A stretch of 61,631 nucleotides of DNA from an uncultured Proteiniphilum sp. (GTDB lineage Bacteria; Bacteroidota; Bacteroidia; Bacteroidales; Dysgonomonadaceae): positions 1 to 61,631 of the forward strand of contig NZ_CALNAT010000016.1 of the NCBI RefSeq assembly GCF_937873925.1, read 5' to 3'. A model generated the notes under the pieces. The model ran no database searches, was not told the origin of the DNA, and saw nothing but the letters and a program-made list of their open reading frames with translations. Both the position numbers and the translations under genes were made by a program. Positions 1-9,157 of the stretch are shown piece after piece (position 1 is the first letter of the stretch; each line of letters opens with the position of its first letter).

Positions 1-1670
1 TGGCTTATCTGGAACAGTCACCCGCTTTCGACCCCACAATAACCGTATTAGAGGCTTGTTTCAGCACCGATAGCGAGACCGTACGCCTAATCGCCCGCTA
101 TGAAGAGATGCTCTCCTCTGGCAATCAGGAGGAACTGGACAAATTGTTTGCCCGGATGGATCTGCATAATGCGTGGGATTACGAACAGCGCATCAAGCAG
201 ATATTGACGCAATTAAAGATCACCGATTTTCATCAGAAAATAGGAGAACTCTCCGGCGGACAGGTAAAACGGGTGGCGCTGGCCAATGTGCTGATCAGTG
301 AGCCGGAACTGCTGATCATGGACGAGCCGACCAACCACCTCGACCTGGAGATGGTGGAATGGCTGGAAGAACATCTCACCCGCAACAATATCAGCCTGCT
401 GATGGTGACGCACGACAGGTACTTCCTCGACCGGATATGCAACCAGATCCTGGAGATCGATGAAAAACGGCTCTTTTCCTATAAAGGCAACTACTCCTAT
501 TACCTGGAAAAACGGGATGAACGGGTGACGGCACAAAATGCCGAAACGGAAAAAGCCAAAAACCTGCTGAGGAAAGAGTTGGACTGGATGCGCCGGCAAC
601 CGCAGGCAAGAGGTACCAAGGCAAAATCACGTATCGATGCGTTCTACTCGCTCGAAGAGAAAGCGCAACAAAAACAGGAAGAGCAAAATATCCGCCTCTC
701 TGCAAAGGGTAGTTATATCGGGAAAAAGATCTTCGAAGCGAAAGAAGTAAGCAAGCGGTTCGGCAACATCAGGATCACCGAAAAATTCAACTACATCTTC
801 ACACGCTATGAAAAGATGGGTATCGTGGGAAATAACGGTACCGGAAAATCCACTTTCGTGAAGATGCTGCTGGGAGTCGAAGATCCCGACAGCGGCAGCT
901 TCGATATCGGAGAGACAGTTAATTTCGGCTATTACAGCCAGGAGGGGTTGCAGTTCAACGAACAGACAAAGGTGATCGATGTGGTACGGGACATAGCCGA
1001 GGTGATCGATCTGGGCGGCGGCCACCGTCTTACGGCCTCGCAGTTCCTGCAACACTTCCTCTTTCCGCCGGAAAAACAGCATAACTATGTATGTAAGCTC
1101 AGCGGGGGTGAAAAGCGGCGTCTTTATCTCTGCACCGTTCTGATCAAAAATCCAAATTTTTTAGTGCTGGACGAACCGACCAACGACTTAGATATTATTA
1201 CGCTGAATATATTGGAAGAGTATCTTGCCGGTTTCCGGGGATGCCTCATCGTAGTGTCGCACGACCGCTATTTCATGGATAAAGTGGTGGATCACCTGCT
1301 GGTGTTCCACGGCGACGCGCAAATCCGGGATTTTCCGGGCAACTATACGCAATACCGGGAATGGAAAGCGGTAGAAGAGAAAAGAGAGGCCGGCCAAACA
1401 AAAATCGCCGCATCCGAACAGGAAGCGCCATCACACAGGAAAAGGCCTGAAGAGAAGAAAAAACTCTCATTCAAAGAAAAACAGGAGTTCGAAACGCTGG
1501 AACAGGAGATCGAACAAATGGAAGCGGAAAGGGAACGTATCGGCGAAGAACTCTCCTCCGGGGATCTGTCCACAGAAGAACTGATGAGTAAGTCGAACCG
1601 GCTGTCGGAACTCATCGGCCTCATTGATGAAAAAACGATGCGTTGGCTCGAACTAAGCGAACGCGATTGA
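1..1670 (+). CDS. ABC-F family ATPase, C-terminal part (cut by window edge)
   Basis: The reading frame is already open at base 3 and continues to a stop at 1668-1670, so the true start lies before the window. Seen: the first ABC domain has its signature LSGGQ (about base 250) and Walker B with DEPTNHLD (about 320). The second domain has Walker A GNNGTGKST (about 830), signature LSGGEKRR (about 1100) and DEPTNDLD (about 1170). There are no membrane segments, and the tail is lysine/glutamate-rich and coiled-coil-like. Two ABC domains without membrane segments are the hallmark of ABC-F proteins, soluble ATPases that act on ribosomes. The charged C-terminal extension is Uup-like, but the subfamily cannot be fixed without the N-terminus. 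Only 10 bases separate it from tcdA, so the two are probably co-transcribed. Confidence 0.95.
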   Translation, partial: AYLEQSPAFDPTITVLEACFSTDSETVRLIARYEEMLSSGNQEELDKLFARMDLHNAWDYEQRIKQILTQLKITDFHQKIGELSGGQVKRVALANVLISEPELLIMDEPTNHLDLEMVEWLEEHLTRNNISLLMVTHDRYFLDRICNQILEIDEKRLFSYKGNYSYYLEKRDERVTAQNAETEKAKNLLRKELDWMRRQPQARGTKAKSRIDAFYSLEEKAQQKQEEQNIRLSAKGSYIGKKIFEAKEVSKRFGNIRITEKFNYIFTRYEKMGIVGNNGTGKSTFVKMLLGVEDPDSGSFDIGETVNFGYYSQEGLQFNEQTKVIDVVRDIAEVIDLGGGHRLTASQFLQHFLFPPEKQHNYVCKLSGGEKRRLYLCTVLIKNPNFLVLDEPTNDLDIITLNILEEYLAGFRGCLIVVSHDRYFMDKVVDHLLVFHGDAQIRDFPGNYTQYREWKAVEEKREAGQTKIAASEQEAPSHRKRPEEKKKLSFKEKQEFETLEQEIEQMEAERERIGEELSSGDLSTEELMSKSNRLSELIGLIDEKTMRWLELSERD

Positions 1671-1680
1671 TAATTTAGAA

Positions 1681-2451
1681 ATGGAGTACAACGAACTATT
1701 TGCCCGTACCGAACTGCTGATCGGCAGGGAAGCGATGCAGTCGCTAGCGGGTAAAAAAGTGATCCTTTTCGGCGTCGGCGGCGTCGGCAGTTGGTGTGCC
1801 GAAGGGCTGGTCCGCAGCGGGATCATGCACCTCACGATCGTCGACTCAGACAAAGTGGCCATTGCCAACAGCAACCGTCAACTGCCCGCTACTACCCAGA
1901 CCATCGGTGAGTTGAAAGTAGAGGTACTGAAGAAACGGCTCCGGGAAATCAATCCCTTCGCGACCATCAACGCCATTCCGGAAATCTATAGCGCCGACTC
2001 CGCCCCGTCATTCCGGCTGGAACAGTACGATTACGTTATCGATGCCATCGACTCACTCTCTCACAAGACCCATTTGCTCACCACAGCTTCGGAGAGCGGA
2101 GCGACCGTCTTCTCTTCCATGGGGGCAGCACTCAAAATAGATCCGCAACAGATCCGGGTAGCCGAATTCTGGAAAGTACGCGGCTGCAAGCTGGCATCGG
2201 CATTGCGTGAACGCATGCGCAAAGGAATGAAACCGCAAAAACCGATCCTGTGTGTCTATAGTGAAGAGCGGCTCTCCAACAAAGGAAAGGAAGCCCTGAC
2301 CGATGCCGATGAGAAGGGCAGTTTCCGTAAAGCACAGACCAACGGCACCATGGTGCAGGTAACTGCCGTCTTCGGCTTCACCCTCTCGGGCCTGGTAATT
2401 CAGGATATCATGAAAAACGGGAATTCCGGTAACCAATCACCATTCTTTTAA
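1681..2451 (+). CDS. tcdA: tRNA threonylcarbamoyladenosine dehydratase (E1-like)
   Basis: This 256-residue protein belongs to the ThiF/E1-like family. Family knowledge: TcdA uses ATP to cyclise t6A37 of ANN-decoding tRNAs to ct6A. Seen: the nucleotide-binding loop GVGGVGSW at about residues 31-38, then IVDSDKV with the acidic ribose-binding residue, NSNRQ, and DAIDSLSHKT in the middle. The length is close to E. coli TcdA (about 268). The ATG lies 10 bases after the ABC-F stop. Its stop overlaps the stop of the convergent gene at 2448-3284 by four bases (a shared TTAA), leaving no room for a separate terminator. MoeB and ThiF are alternatives, but no sulphur-carrier gene is nearby and the N-terminal RTELLIG motif favours TcdA. 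Confidence 0.9.
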   Translation: MEYNELFARTELLIGREAMQSLAGKKVILFGVGGVGSWCAEGLVRSGIMHLTIVDSDKVAIANSNRQLPATTQTIGELKVEVLKKRLREINPFATINAIPEIYSADSAPSFRLEQYDYVIDAIDSLSHKTHLLTTASESGATVFSSMGAALKIDPQQIRVAEFWKVRGCKLASALRERMRKGMKPQKPILCVYSEERLSNKGKEALTDADEKGSFRKAQTNGTMVQVTAVFGFTLSGLVIQDIMKNGNSGNQSPFF

Positions 2452-3284
2452 CTTTCGATGGTAATGGATTGAATGATCCTATCCGCAACCTGCTTCGCTA
2501 CCTCATCTTTTCTTTTCATAAAAAAGGAGACTTGCCATGCATTAAGCTCCGACATAAGAAGGATATTTATAAACTCTATATCAAATGAGTCTTGGGTGTA
2601 AGATCCTCTTTGGATCACTCCGGGTATATTGTTGGTTGAAAAGGGATCCTCTTTGTATATAAAATTAGTAACACCCGGATTATTCTTCATCCCGCTGATG
2701 CTACCATCGGCACCTCCCCGAAAATCCAGTTGTCCTATTTCGGGTTTATATTTTATCGTATTGACCATCACTCTGAAATCTTCAGAAGAATTTTCAAACG
2801 TCTCCATCTTTTCAATAAGCGCTGTCACCGCCCCATCCAAAGGCAGTTCCTCACCCGATGCCTGCAGTTCCCATGGTGTTTCAAGTGTCAATCCGAAATT
2901 GCCGTATGGCTTCCTGATCCATTGATTTTCTAATATCTCCACATTGGTCTTCTTGCTATTCTTGATAGCCTTTACCGCGGAACTACCCGCCCAGCCGCCA
3001 AAGGAGGCAGACAGTGCAGTAATAACCACTATCACTATCTTTTCTTTGAGTGGTCTTGACCTTAATATGTTCTTTCTCTTTTTAGCAGATGATGCGGATA
3101 CAATTTGCTCTTCGACTACACCTACAGACTGCTTATAGTCTTCCAATGTTTTTCCGGCATTCCTTTGTTTCCATTCGGTAAAATTATTACTCATCCTTTT
3201 TCCGCATGCGGCACAGAACACCATATATTCAGAGGTGATCTCGTTGAGATGATTGCAATGATTACAACGCAAATAAGATTTCAT
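2448..3284 (-). CDS. Zinc-ribbon single-pass membrane protein of unknown function
   Basis: I do not recognise a named family. Seen: four cysteines in two CxxC pairs (C7, C10, C24, C27) form a short zinc ribbon. A charged linker ends in KKRKNILRSRPLKEK, then one hydrophobic segment (about residues 83-105), then a roughly 165-residue C-terminal domain without clear motifs (GNFGLTLETPWEL, GVIQRGSYTQ). Inference: the basic residues before the membrane segment put the ribbon in the cytoplasm and the C-terminal domain in the periplasm. The start codon sits in the context AATCGT-ATG-AAA, which recurs at several other genes here. The gene diverges from argS and converges on tcdA. It could be a stress or envelope sensor, but nothing in the sequence proves a role. 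Confidence 0.8.
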   Translation of the reverse strand: MKSYLRCNHCNHLNEITSEYMVFCAACGKRMSNNFTEWKQRNAGKTLEDYKQSVGVVEEQIVSASSAKKRKNILRSRPLKEKIVIVVITALSASFGGWAGSSAVKAIKNSKKTNVEILENQWIRKPYGNFGLTLETPWELQASGEELPLDGAVTALIEKMETFENSSEDFRVMVNTIKYKPEIGQLDFRGGADGSISGMKNNPGVTNFIYKEDPFSTNNIPGVIQRGSYTQDSFDIEFINILLMSELNAWQVSFFMKRKDEVAKQVADRIIQSITIES

Positions 3285-3448
3285 ACGATTGATATTGTGT
3301 ATAAATTCAGTGGCGAAATTAATTATTATTTCCGAAATATTGAAAATATTTTTTAATCAATAACCTAAAAAATATGGATGAGAAATTGAAGTATCTATCA
3401 ATGGAGTTTACAGACAGATAGAAGCAACGGTTTTCCATTATTTTTTAC

Positions 3449-3456
3449 TACTTTTG
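3449..3456 (+). promoter_or_regulatory. Bacteroidetes -7 element for argS
   Basis: TACTTTTG matches the TAnnTTTG consensus of the Bacteroidetes housekeeping promoter exactly. No clear TTG lies about 20 bases upstream. Transcription would start near 3462, downstream of a GTG at 3456 that opens a longer frame. This argues that ATG 3483 is the real argS start. Confidence 0.5.
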
Positions 3457-3482
3457 TGTCTCTAAAACAGCAATGTCAAGAT

Positions 3483-5276
3483 ATGCATATCGAGAATAAT
3501 CTTCAGGGTGTCATTATCCGCGCAATAAAAGAACTTTATCACTTAGACGTAGAAACGTCGCAAATCACGCTTCAAAAAACAAAGAAAGAGTTTAAAGGGC
3601 ACTACACGCTCGTCACCTTCCCTTTGCTAAAAATCTCCCGGAAGGAACCGGAAGAGACGGCACAGGAAATAGGTTCCTGGTTAACGGAAAAAGCAGATAT
3701 AGTCTCCGGATTCAATGTAATCAAAGGATTTCTGAATCTGGAAATTACGGCAGAAGCCTGGCTCCGATTACTGGAACAGATCGACAGAGAACCTGATTAC
3801 GGTTTCACACCTGTAGCGGATGATGCACCACTCTATATGATAGAGTACTCTTCCCCCAACACCAATAAACCATTGCACCTGGGGCATGTGCGAAACAACC
3901 TCCTGGGACATTCGTTATGTGAAGTATTGGAAGCCAACGGTAAGCGGGTGGTAAAGACCAATATTGTGAACGACCGGGGCATCCATATCTGCAAATCGAT
4001 GCTGGCATGGCAGAAATGGGGCGACGGCGAGACGCCCGAATCCTCCGGCAAGAAAGGGGATCACCTGATCGGCGACTACTATGTGCTGTTCGACAAAAAA
4101 TATAAAGAAGAACTGGCCTCATTACAGGATAAAGGCGTGTCGAAAGAAGAAGCGGAGGAGCAGTCGCAACTGATGGCGGAAGCCCGCGAAATGTTACGTA
4201 AATGGGAAGCCGGCGACGAAGAGACCGTCAACCTGTGGAAGCGGATGAACGACTGGGTATATGCCGGCTTTGACGAGACTTACCGCCGTATGGGAGTGTC
4301 GTTCGATAAGATATACTACGAGTCTGAAACCTACCTTGCCGGAAAAGAAGAGGTGCTGCGGGGCCTGAATGAAGGGCTTTTCTACCGTAAAGAAGATGGT
4401 TCGGTATGGGCCGACCTTACCCCTTACGGGCTGGATCACAAATTGCTGCTGCGTGCCGACGGCACATCGGTCTATATGACACAGGATATCGGCACTGCCA
4501 AGCTGCGCTTCGACGACTATCCTATCGATACCATGATCTATGTAGTAGGAAATGAACAGAACTACCACTTCCAGGTACTTTCTATCCTGCTCGATATGCT
4601 TGGCTTTGATTTTGGAAAAGGACTGGTACACTTCTCTTACGGCATGGTGGAACTGCCCGAAGGGAAAATGAAATCACGCGAAGGAACAGTGGTGGATGCC
4701 GACGACCTGATGAAGGAGATGGTCGAAACTGCCCGTGAAACATCGGAAGAGCTGGGTAAGCTGGAGGTTGTGCCTGCCGAAGAAGCGGATAAAATCGCGG
4801 AGATGGTCGGCATGGGAGCCCTCAAATACTTTATCCTGAAGGTAGATCCGAAGAAGAATATGACCTTCAACCCGAAGGAATCCATCGATTTCAACGGAAA
4901 TACGGGACCGTTTATCCAATACACGCACGCACGTATACAGTCCGTACTGCGCAAGGCAGGCGAACAAGGCATCGCCGTTCCTGAAAGGCTGGAAAACACT
5001 CTTTCCCTTTCGGAAAAAGAGGAAGGCTTGGTACAGTTGCTCGCAGAATTCGATGCGGTCGTAAAGCAAGCAGGTGCCGAATACAATGTTTCCCTTATCG
5101 GTAACTATGTCTATGAACTGGCAAAAGAGTTCAATCAGTTTTACCACGACTTCTCCATTCTTCGTGAAGAGAACGCCTCGTTACGCGATTTCCGGTTGAT
5201 CCTGTCTAAAAATATAGCCCTGGCCATCAAAAAAGGAATGAAACTGTTTGGCATAGAAGTACCTGAGAGGATGTAG
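3483..5276 (+). CDS. argS: Arginyl-tRNA synthetase
   Basis: A 597-residue class I synthetase that charges tRNA-Arg in the cytoplasm. Seen: an N-terminal Add1-like region, the HIGH-type signature HLGHVRNN after SSPNTNKPL, the KMSKS-equivalent KMKSREGT, and a C-terminal anticodon-binding DALR-like region (YVYELAKEFNQFYHD). I chose ATG 3483 over an in-frame GTG at 3456 for two reasons: a consensus -7 box overlaps the GTG, and the MHIENNLQ start lines up with Bacteroidales ArgRS N-termini as I remember them. The gene stands apart from the divergent zinc-ribbon gene and is followed after 51 bases by a PagL-like gene. Confidence 0.97.
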   Translation: MHIENNLQGVIIRAIKELYHLDVETSQITLQKTKKEFKGHYTLVTFPLLKISRKEPEETAQEIGSWLTEKADIVSGFNVIKGFLNLEITAEAWLRLLEQIDREPDYGFTPVADDAPLYMIEYSSPNTNKPLHLGHVRNNLLGHSLCEVLEANGKRVVKTNIVNDRGIHICKSMLAWQKWGDGETPESSGKKGDHLIGDYYVLFDKKYKEELASLQDKGVSKEEAEEQSQLMAEAREMLRKWEAGDEETVNLWKRMNDWVYAGFDETYRRMGVSFDKIYYESETYLAGKEEVLRGLNEGLFYRKEDGSVWADLTPYGLDHKLLLRADGTSVYMTQDIGTAKLRFDDYPIDTMIYVVGNEQNYHFQVLSILLDMLGFDFGKGLVHFSYGMVELPEGKMKSREGTVVDADDLMKEMVETARETSEELGKLEVVPAEEADKIAEMVGMGALKYFILKVDPKKNMTFNPKESIDFNGNTGPFIQYTHARIQSVLRKAGEQGIAVPERLENTLSLSEKEEGLVQLLAEFDAVVKQAGAEYNVSLIGNYVYELAKEFNQFYHDFSILREENASLRDFRLILSKNIALAIKKGMKLFGIEVPERM

Positions 5277-5327
5277 CACTTGATTGAAGAGCTTATTCAG
5301 CCCGGGATTTACCCTATAGGAAACGCC

Positions 5328-6575
5328 ATGAGCAAAACAAAGATCCATAGAAGCATCTTTCTTCTTACCATCCTGTTTTTCTGGAATACAGGCAGCGTAT
5401 GGTCACAGTTCTACCCCGACTCGGTTTCCCGTGACCAGCCAGCCCTTATTCACCGGTTGGAGATAGGAACCCGTCCCGGGTACATCATTCCCACCAATAA
5501 ATTCCTAAGGGGAGAGAACGGGCAATCCCGGCCGATCAGATATGCCCTTTCCTCTCACCTGAAATACGCCTTCCAATTCCATCCGGACAGCCGTACCGGG
5601 CAGATCTACCGGGGCGCTTACCAGGGGATCGGTTTTGCCTATTACAACTTTGAAAATTCCCGGGAGATTGGAAATCCGAAAGCGGTCTACCTGTTCCAGG
5701 GAGCCACTCTTGCCGACATTTCCCCCCGTTTATCGTTCGATTACGAATGGAATTTCGGGCTGTCGACCGGATGGAACCCTTACGATTATGAAAAAAATCC
5801 CTATAACGGCATGGTAGGATCGAAGATCAATGCCTATATGAATGTGAATTTTTATGTAAGGCAATACCTATCCCGGCATTTCGACCTGATCTACGGGATC
5901 ACCCTCACCCATTTCTCCAACGGGAACACCAAATTTCCCAATGCAGGCCTCAATGCGGCGGATATAAAAGCGGGAATCACCTATAATATCAACCGGCAAG
6001 TAAACTATCTCTCGCAGGGTTTACCAGGTTACTCCTCCCTTATACGGGATTTTCCCCGCCATGTCAGTTACGACGTGGTATTATTCGGATCCTGGCGCCG
6101 CAAAGGGGTCGTCTTCAATAATGAGCCAATAGCGTCACCCGATAAGTATACCGTATTGGGATTCAATATCAACCCCATGTATAATCTGGGGTATAAACTT
6201 CGGGTAGGGGCATCGCTGGATGGAGTGTACGACAGCAGCGCCAATATATATACCGAGGATTATATCATTGATCCGGGAGGATACAACCCCGGATATACAT
6301 TTTATAAACCTGCTGTGAACAAACAATTAGCTTTAGGGCTTTCCGCACGGGCAGAATATGTGATGCCCTATTTCGACGTAGGAATGGGGATCGGAGTTAA
6401 CCTGCTGCATGGCGGTGGCGACCTGAAAGGGCTTTACCAGATACTGGCCCTGAAAATAAAAGTTACCCGCCATTCGTTCATCCATATCGGATATAACCTG
6501 CAGAATTTCGACACGCCGAACTACCTGATGTTAGGCCTCGGCCTCCGGCTGAACAACCAACATCACCGGCATTGA
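5328..6575 (+). CDS. PagL-like lipid A deacylase / acyloxyacyl hydrolase
   Basis: From ATG 5328 the protein has 415 residues, with a signal peptide (basic MSKTKIHRS, a hydrophobic stretch, cleavage near VWSQ). The rest looks like an outer-membrane barrel: alternating aromatic and small residues and a C-terminus ending LGLGLRLNNQ. The motif THFSNGNTKFPNAGLN (about 200 residues in) carries the His-x-Ser pair typical of PagL, which removes the 3-O-acyl chain of lipid A. At about 415 residues it is more than twice Pseudomonas PagL, with an extra C-terminal half, as is common for Bacteroidetes members annotated as acyloxyacyl hydrolase. An upstream TTG at 5280 would add a hydrophilic leader before the signal peptide, so I rejected it. 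It may be transcribed with argS. Confidence 0.75.
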   Translation: MSKTKIHRSIFLLTILFFWNTGSVWSQFYPDSVSRDQPALIHRLEIGTRPGYIIPTNKFLRGENGQSRPIRYALSSHLKYAFQFHPDSRTGQIYRGAYQGIGFAYYNFENSREIGNPKAVYLFQGATLADISPRLSFDYEWNFGLSTGWNPYDYEKNPYNGMVGSKINAYMNVNFYVRQYLSRHFDLIYGITLTHFSNGNTKFPNAGLNAADIKAGITYNINRQVNYLSQGLPGYSSLIRDFPRHVSYDVVLFGSWRRKGVVFNNEPIASPDKYTVLGFNINPMYNLGYKLRVGASLDGVYDSSANIYTEDYIIDPGGYNPGYTFYKPAVNKQLALGLSARAEYVMPYFDVGMGIGVNLLHGGGDLKGLYQILALKIKVTRHSFIHIGYNLQNFDTPNYLMLGLGLRLNNQHHRH

Positions 6576-6650
6576 ATTAAGGAAGGTGAGATTGATTGAT
6601 GTGTTGATTTACTGATGATTTTTTACTTTTAACTTTTAGTTTTCAGTTTA

Positions 6651-6668
6651 CAAAAGTCTTGACTTTTG
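6651..6668. promoter_or_regulatory. Perfect palindrome before the GH95 gene
   Basis: CAAAAGTCTTGACTTTTG is a perfect inverted repeat with 8-base arms, ending 16 bases before the GH95 start. Its right arm, GACTTTTG, matches a -7 element (TAnnTTTG) except for the first base, so the palindrome may be an operator over the promoter. This is inference from position and symmetry only. Confidence 0.35.
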
Positions 6669-6684
6669 ATTTCAAATAAAAGAT

Positions 6685-9141
6685 ATGAAGATAAAAAAAT
6701 TAATAGTCGTTTTTTCCCTGGCAGGCAGCATCGCGTTAGCCTGGGGCCAGAATCCCGCATTAAAAACGCACTACACTTCCCCTGCAACGAATTGGGAGAA
6801 TGAGGCCTTGCCTTTGGGTAACGGACACATAGGCGGAATGGTTTTTGGCGGTGTCGCCATCGATGTCATTCTTGTGAATGAGAAAACATTATGGTCGGGT
6901 GGACCGGGAAAAAATCCCAACTACGACGGCGGACATCTGAGAACCCCTGCCGAAAATCATCAAACTTTGCAAAGCATAAGAAATGCTTTGCAGGAAAAAA
7001 TGACGGATTTTACTGCAAAACACGCTGCCAAAATAGATGAAAACAGAATAGTAACTGTGAGTGATTACACTCCCGAGGACGCTGAATTAAAAACCAATAT
7101 TCGGAATCTGATGGGAACCAAAGAAGATTTTGGCTCTTATCAACAGTTGAGCAATATCAATATCGCCTATAATTCGGCGACGGCCCCTGAATATACCCAT
7201 TACTCACGCGAATTAGATATCGACAATGCGATTGCTAAAACTGCTTATCATCAAAACGGAGTAACCTACACGCGTGAATATTTCATCAGCCACCCCGATA
7301 ATGTAATAATTATTCACCTCACAGCTGATAAAACAGGTTCCATTTCACGCACATTTTATTTTACATCGCCGCAGGAAAGCATCAATGTGAGTGCGGCGAA
7401 TAATGTAATTACATTGGAAGGTAAGCCGGCCGATCACGGCGACAATGGATTGAAATTTGCCCAGCAAATGATGATTATCCCCACAGGCGGAACGATGAGC
7501 AATGACGGCAGCAAAATAACGGTTGAAAATGCCGATGAAATAGTATTGATCTCTTCGGCTGCAACAAATTATCAGCAGTCAATGGATACTGATTTTAATT
7601 ATTTTTCAAACGTTAACCCACGCATAACCGTTGAAAACACCATAAGAAAAGCCGCTCAAAAAACTTATGCCCGGTTGCTGGAAACACACGTACAGGATTA
7701 CAGATCCCTGTACGACAGGATGAGCGTTTCGTTCAGGAATGCTGACAATACGGACAATAAGCCCACTGACGAACTATTGGAAGGATATAAAAACAATGCC
7801 AATACGGCTGCGGAAAATTTATACCTCGAACAGTTGTATTATCAATTCGGACGATATTTATTGATTTCTTCTTCCCGAAAAGGCTCATTGCCGGCAAATC
7901 TCCAGGGGATCTGGGCAGAGGGATTAACCCCGCCGTGGGACGCCGATTATCATACCAATATCAATTTGCAAATGAATTACTGGCTGGCGCAACAAACCAA
8001 CCTGTCCGACTGCCATATACCGGTAATTAAATATACGGAAAGCCTTGTTCCGCGCGGAACGTTTACCGCTCAACATTATTATTGCAAACAAGACGGGAGT
8101 CCGGTGAGAGGCTGGGTCATACATCACGAAAACAATATCTGGGGAAATACCGGTCCCGGAAACTGGTACCAGGGATTTTATTTTCCAGCTGCCGCCGCCT
8201 GGATGTGTCAGGATATCTGGGAGTATTATCAGTTCAATCAAGACCGAGAGTTCCTGGAAAAATATTACCGGATTATGGAAGATGCCGCCCTGTTTTGGGT
8301 AGATAATTTATGGCGTGATTCCCGCGACGGAACACTCGTGGCAAATCCGTCTTATTCGCCTGAGCATGGTCCCTATTCACTCGGAGCATCGGCCGACCAG
8401 GCCATTATATGGGAATTGTTCGATATGGTTATTAAGGCAGGCGATGTGTTAGGGAAGAACACCCCGGAAATTCAAGAGATAAAAACGGCGAAAAGCCGGT
8501 TAGCAGGGCCTCAGATCGGTCTTGCCGGACAATTCATGGAGTGGAAAGATGAATTGTCGATGGATATTACCGGTGACAACGGGCATCGCCACGTCAACCA
8601 TTTGCATTGGTTACATCCCGGAAGCAGGATTGTTTTGGGTAGAAGTATACAGGAAGCCTTATATGCACAGGCGATGCAAACCACGTTGAATACGCGTGGT
8701 GATGGCGGAACAGGCTGGAGTAAAGCGTGGAAGATCAATTTTTGGGCACGGCTCCATGACGGTAACCGTTCTCATAAATTGGTACAGGAGATATTGAAAG
8801 AGTCAACATTGACCAACCTGTTCGATACACACCCGCCTTTCCAGATCGACGGGAACTTTGGTGCTACTTCGGGAATGACCGAGATGCTTGTACAAAGCCA
8901 TGGAGGTTACATCGAAATATTGCCGTCGCTTCCCGATGCCTGGGCAACCGGCAGTTTCAAGGGCATAAAAGCACGTGGAAATTTTGAAATAGCTGCGGAA
9001 TGGAATGATGGCAAAATTACATCATTGAAAATCACCTCTGAGTCGGGAAATGACTGCGTAGTGAAATGCAACGGGAAAACACTCTCTTTTCCAACTATCG
9101 CTGGAAAGACCTATGATTTGAGCAATAAAACAAAGTTTTAA
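6685..9141 (+). CDS. GH95 alpha-L-fucosidase (or alpha-L-galactosidase), secreted
   Basis: An 818-residue protein with an N-terminal signal peptide (MKIKKLIVVF, cleavage near AWGQ). Seen: the N-terminal domain signature ALPLGNGHIGGMVFGG...NEKTLWSGGP, then the (alpha/alpha)6 catalytic region. HTNINLQMNYW (about residues 423-433) holds the asparagines that activate water in GH95. PSYSPEHG (about 558) carries the likely acid glutamate, and FQIDGNFG (about 720) the conserved aspartate. Known members are inverting exo-enzymes acting on alpha-1,2-fucose; some prefer L-galactose. The gene stands alone between argS/pagL and a convergent regulator gene only 16 bases away. No lipobox is seen, so a periplasmic location is likely. 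Confidence 0.92.
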   Translation: MKIKKLIVVFSLAGSIALAWGQNPALKTHYTSPATNWENEALPLGNGHIGGMVFGGVAIDVILVNEKTLWSGGPGKNPNYDGGHLRTPAENHQTLQSIRNALQEKMTDFTAKHAAKIDENRIVTVSDYTPEDAELKTNIRNLMGTKEDFGSYQQLSNINIAYNSATAPEYTHYSRELDIDNAIAKTAYHQNGVTYTREYFISHPDNVIIIHLTADKTGSISRTFYFTSPQESINVSAANNVITLEGKPADHGDNGLKFAQQMMIIPTGGTMSNDGSKITVENADEIVLISSAATNYQQSMDTDFNYFSNVNPRITVENTIRKAAQKTYARLLETHVQDYRSLYDRMSVSFRNADNTDNKPTDELLEGYKNNANTAAENLYLEQLYYQFGRYLLISSSRKGSLPANLQGIWAEGLTPPWDADYHTNINLQMNYWLAQQTNLSDCHIPVIKYTESLVPRGTFTAQHYYCKQDGSPVRGWVIHHENNIWGNTGPGNWYQGFYFPAAAAWMCQDIWEYYQFNQDREFLEKYYRIMEDAALFWVDNLWRDSRDGTLVANPSYSPEHGPYSLGASADQAIIWELFDMVIKAGDVLGKNTPEIQEIKTAKSRLAGPQIGLAGQFMEWKDELSMDITGDNGHRHVNHLHWLHPGSRIVLGRSIQEALYAQAMQTTLNTRGDGGTGWSKAWKINFWARLHDGNRSHKLVQEILKESTLTNLFDTHPPFQIDGNFGATSGMTEMLVQSHGGYIEILPSLPDAWATGSFKGIKARGNFEIAAEWNDGKITSLKITSESGNDCVVKCNGKTLSFPTIAGKTYDLSNKTKF

Positions 9142-9157
9142 TCATATCAAACAGAAA

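Noticed and set aside
3456..3482. GTG start that would lengthen ArgS by nine residues
   Set aside because: It overlaps a consensus -7 element, so the codon would lie upstream of the expected transcript start. The ATG at 3483 fits the family.
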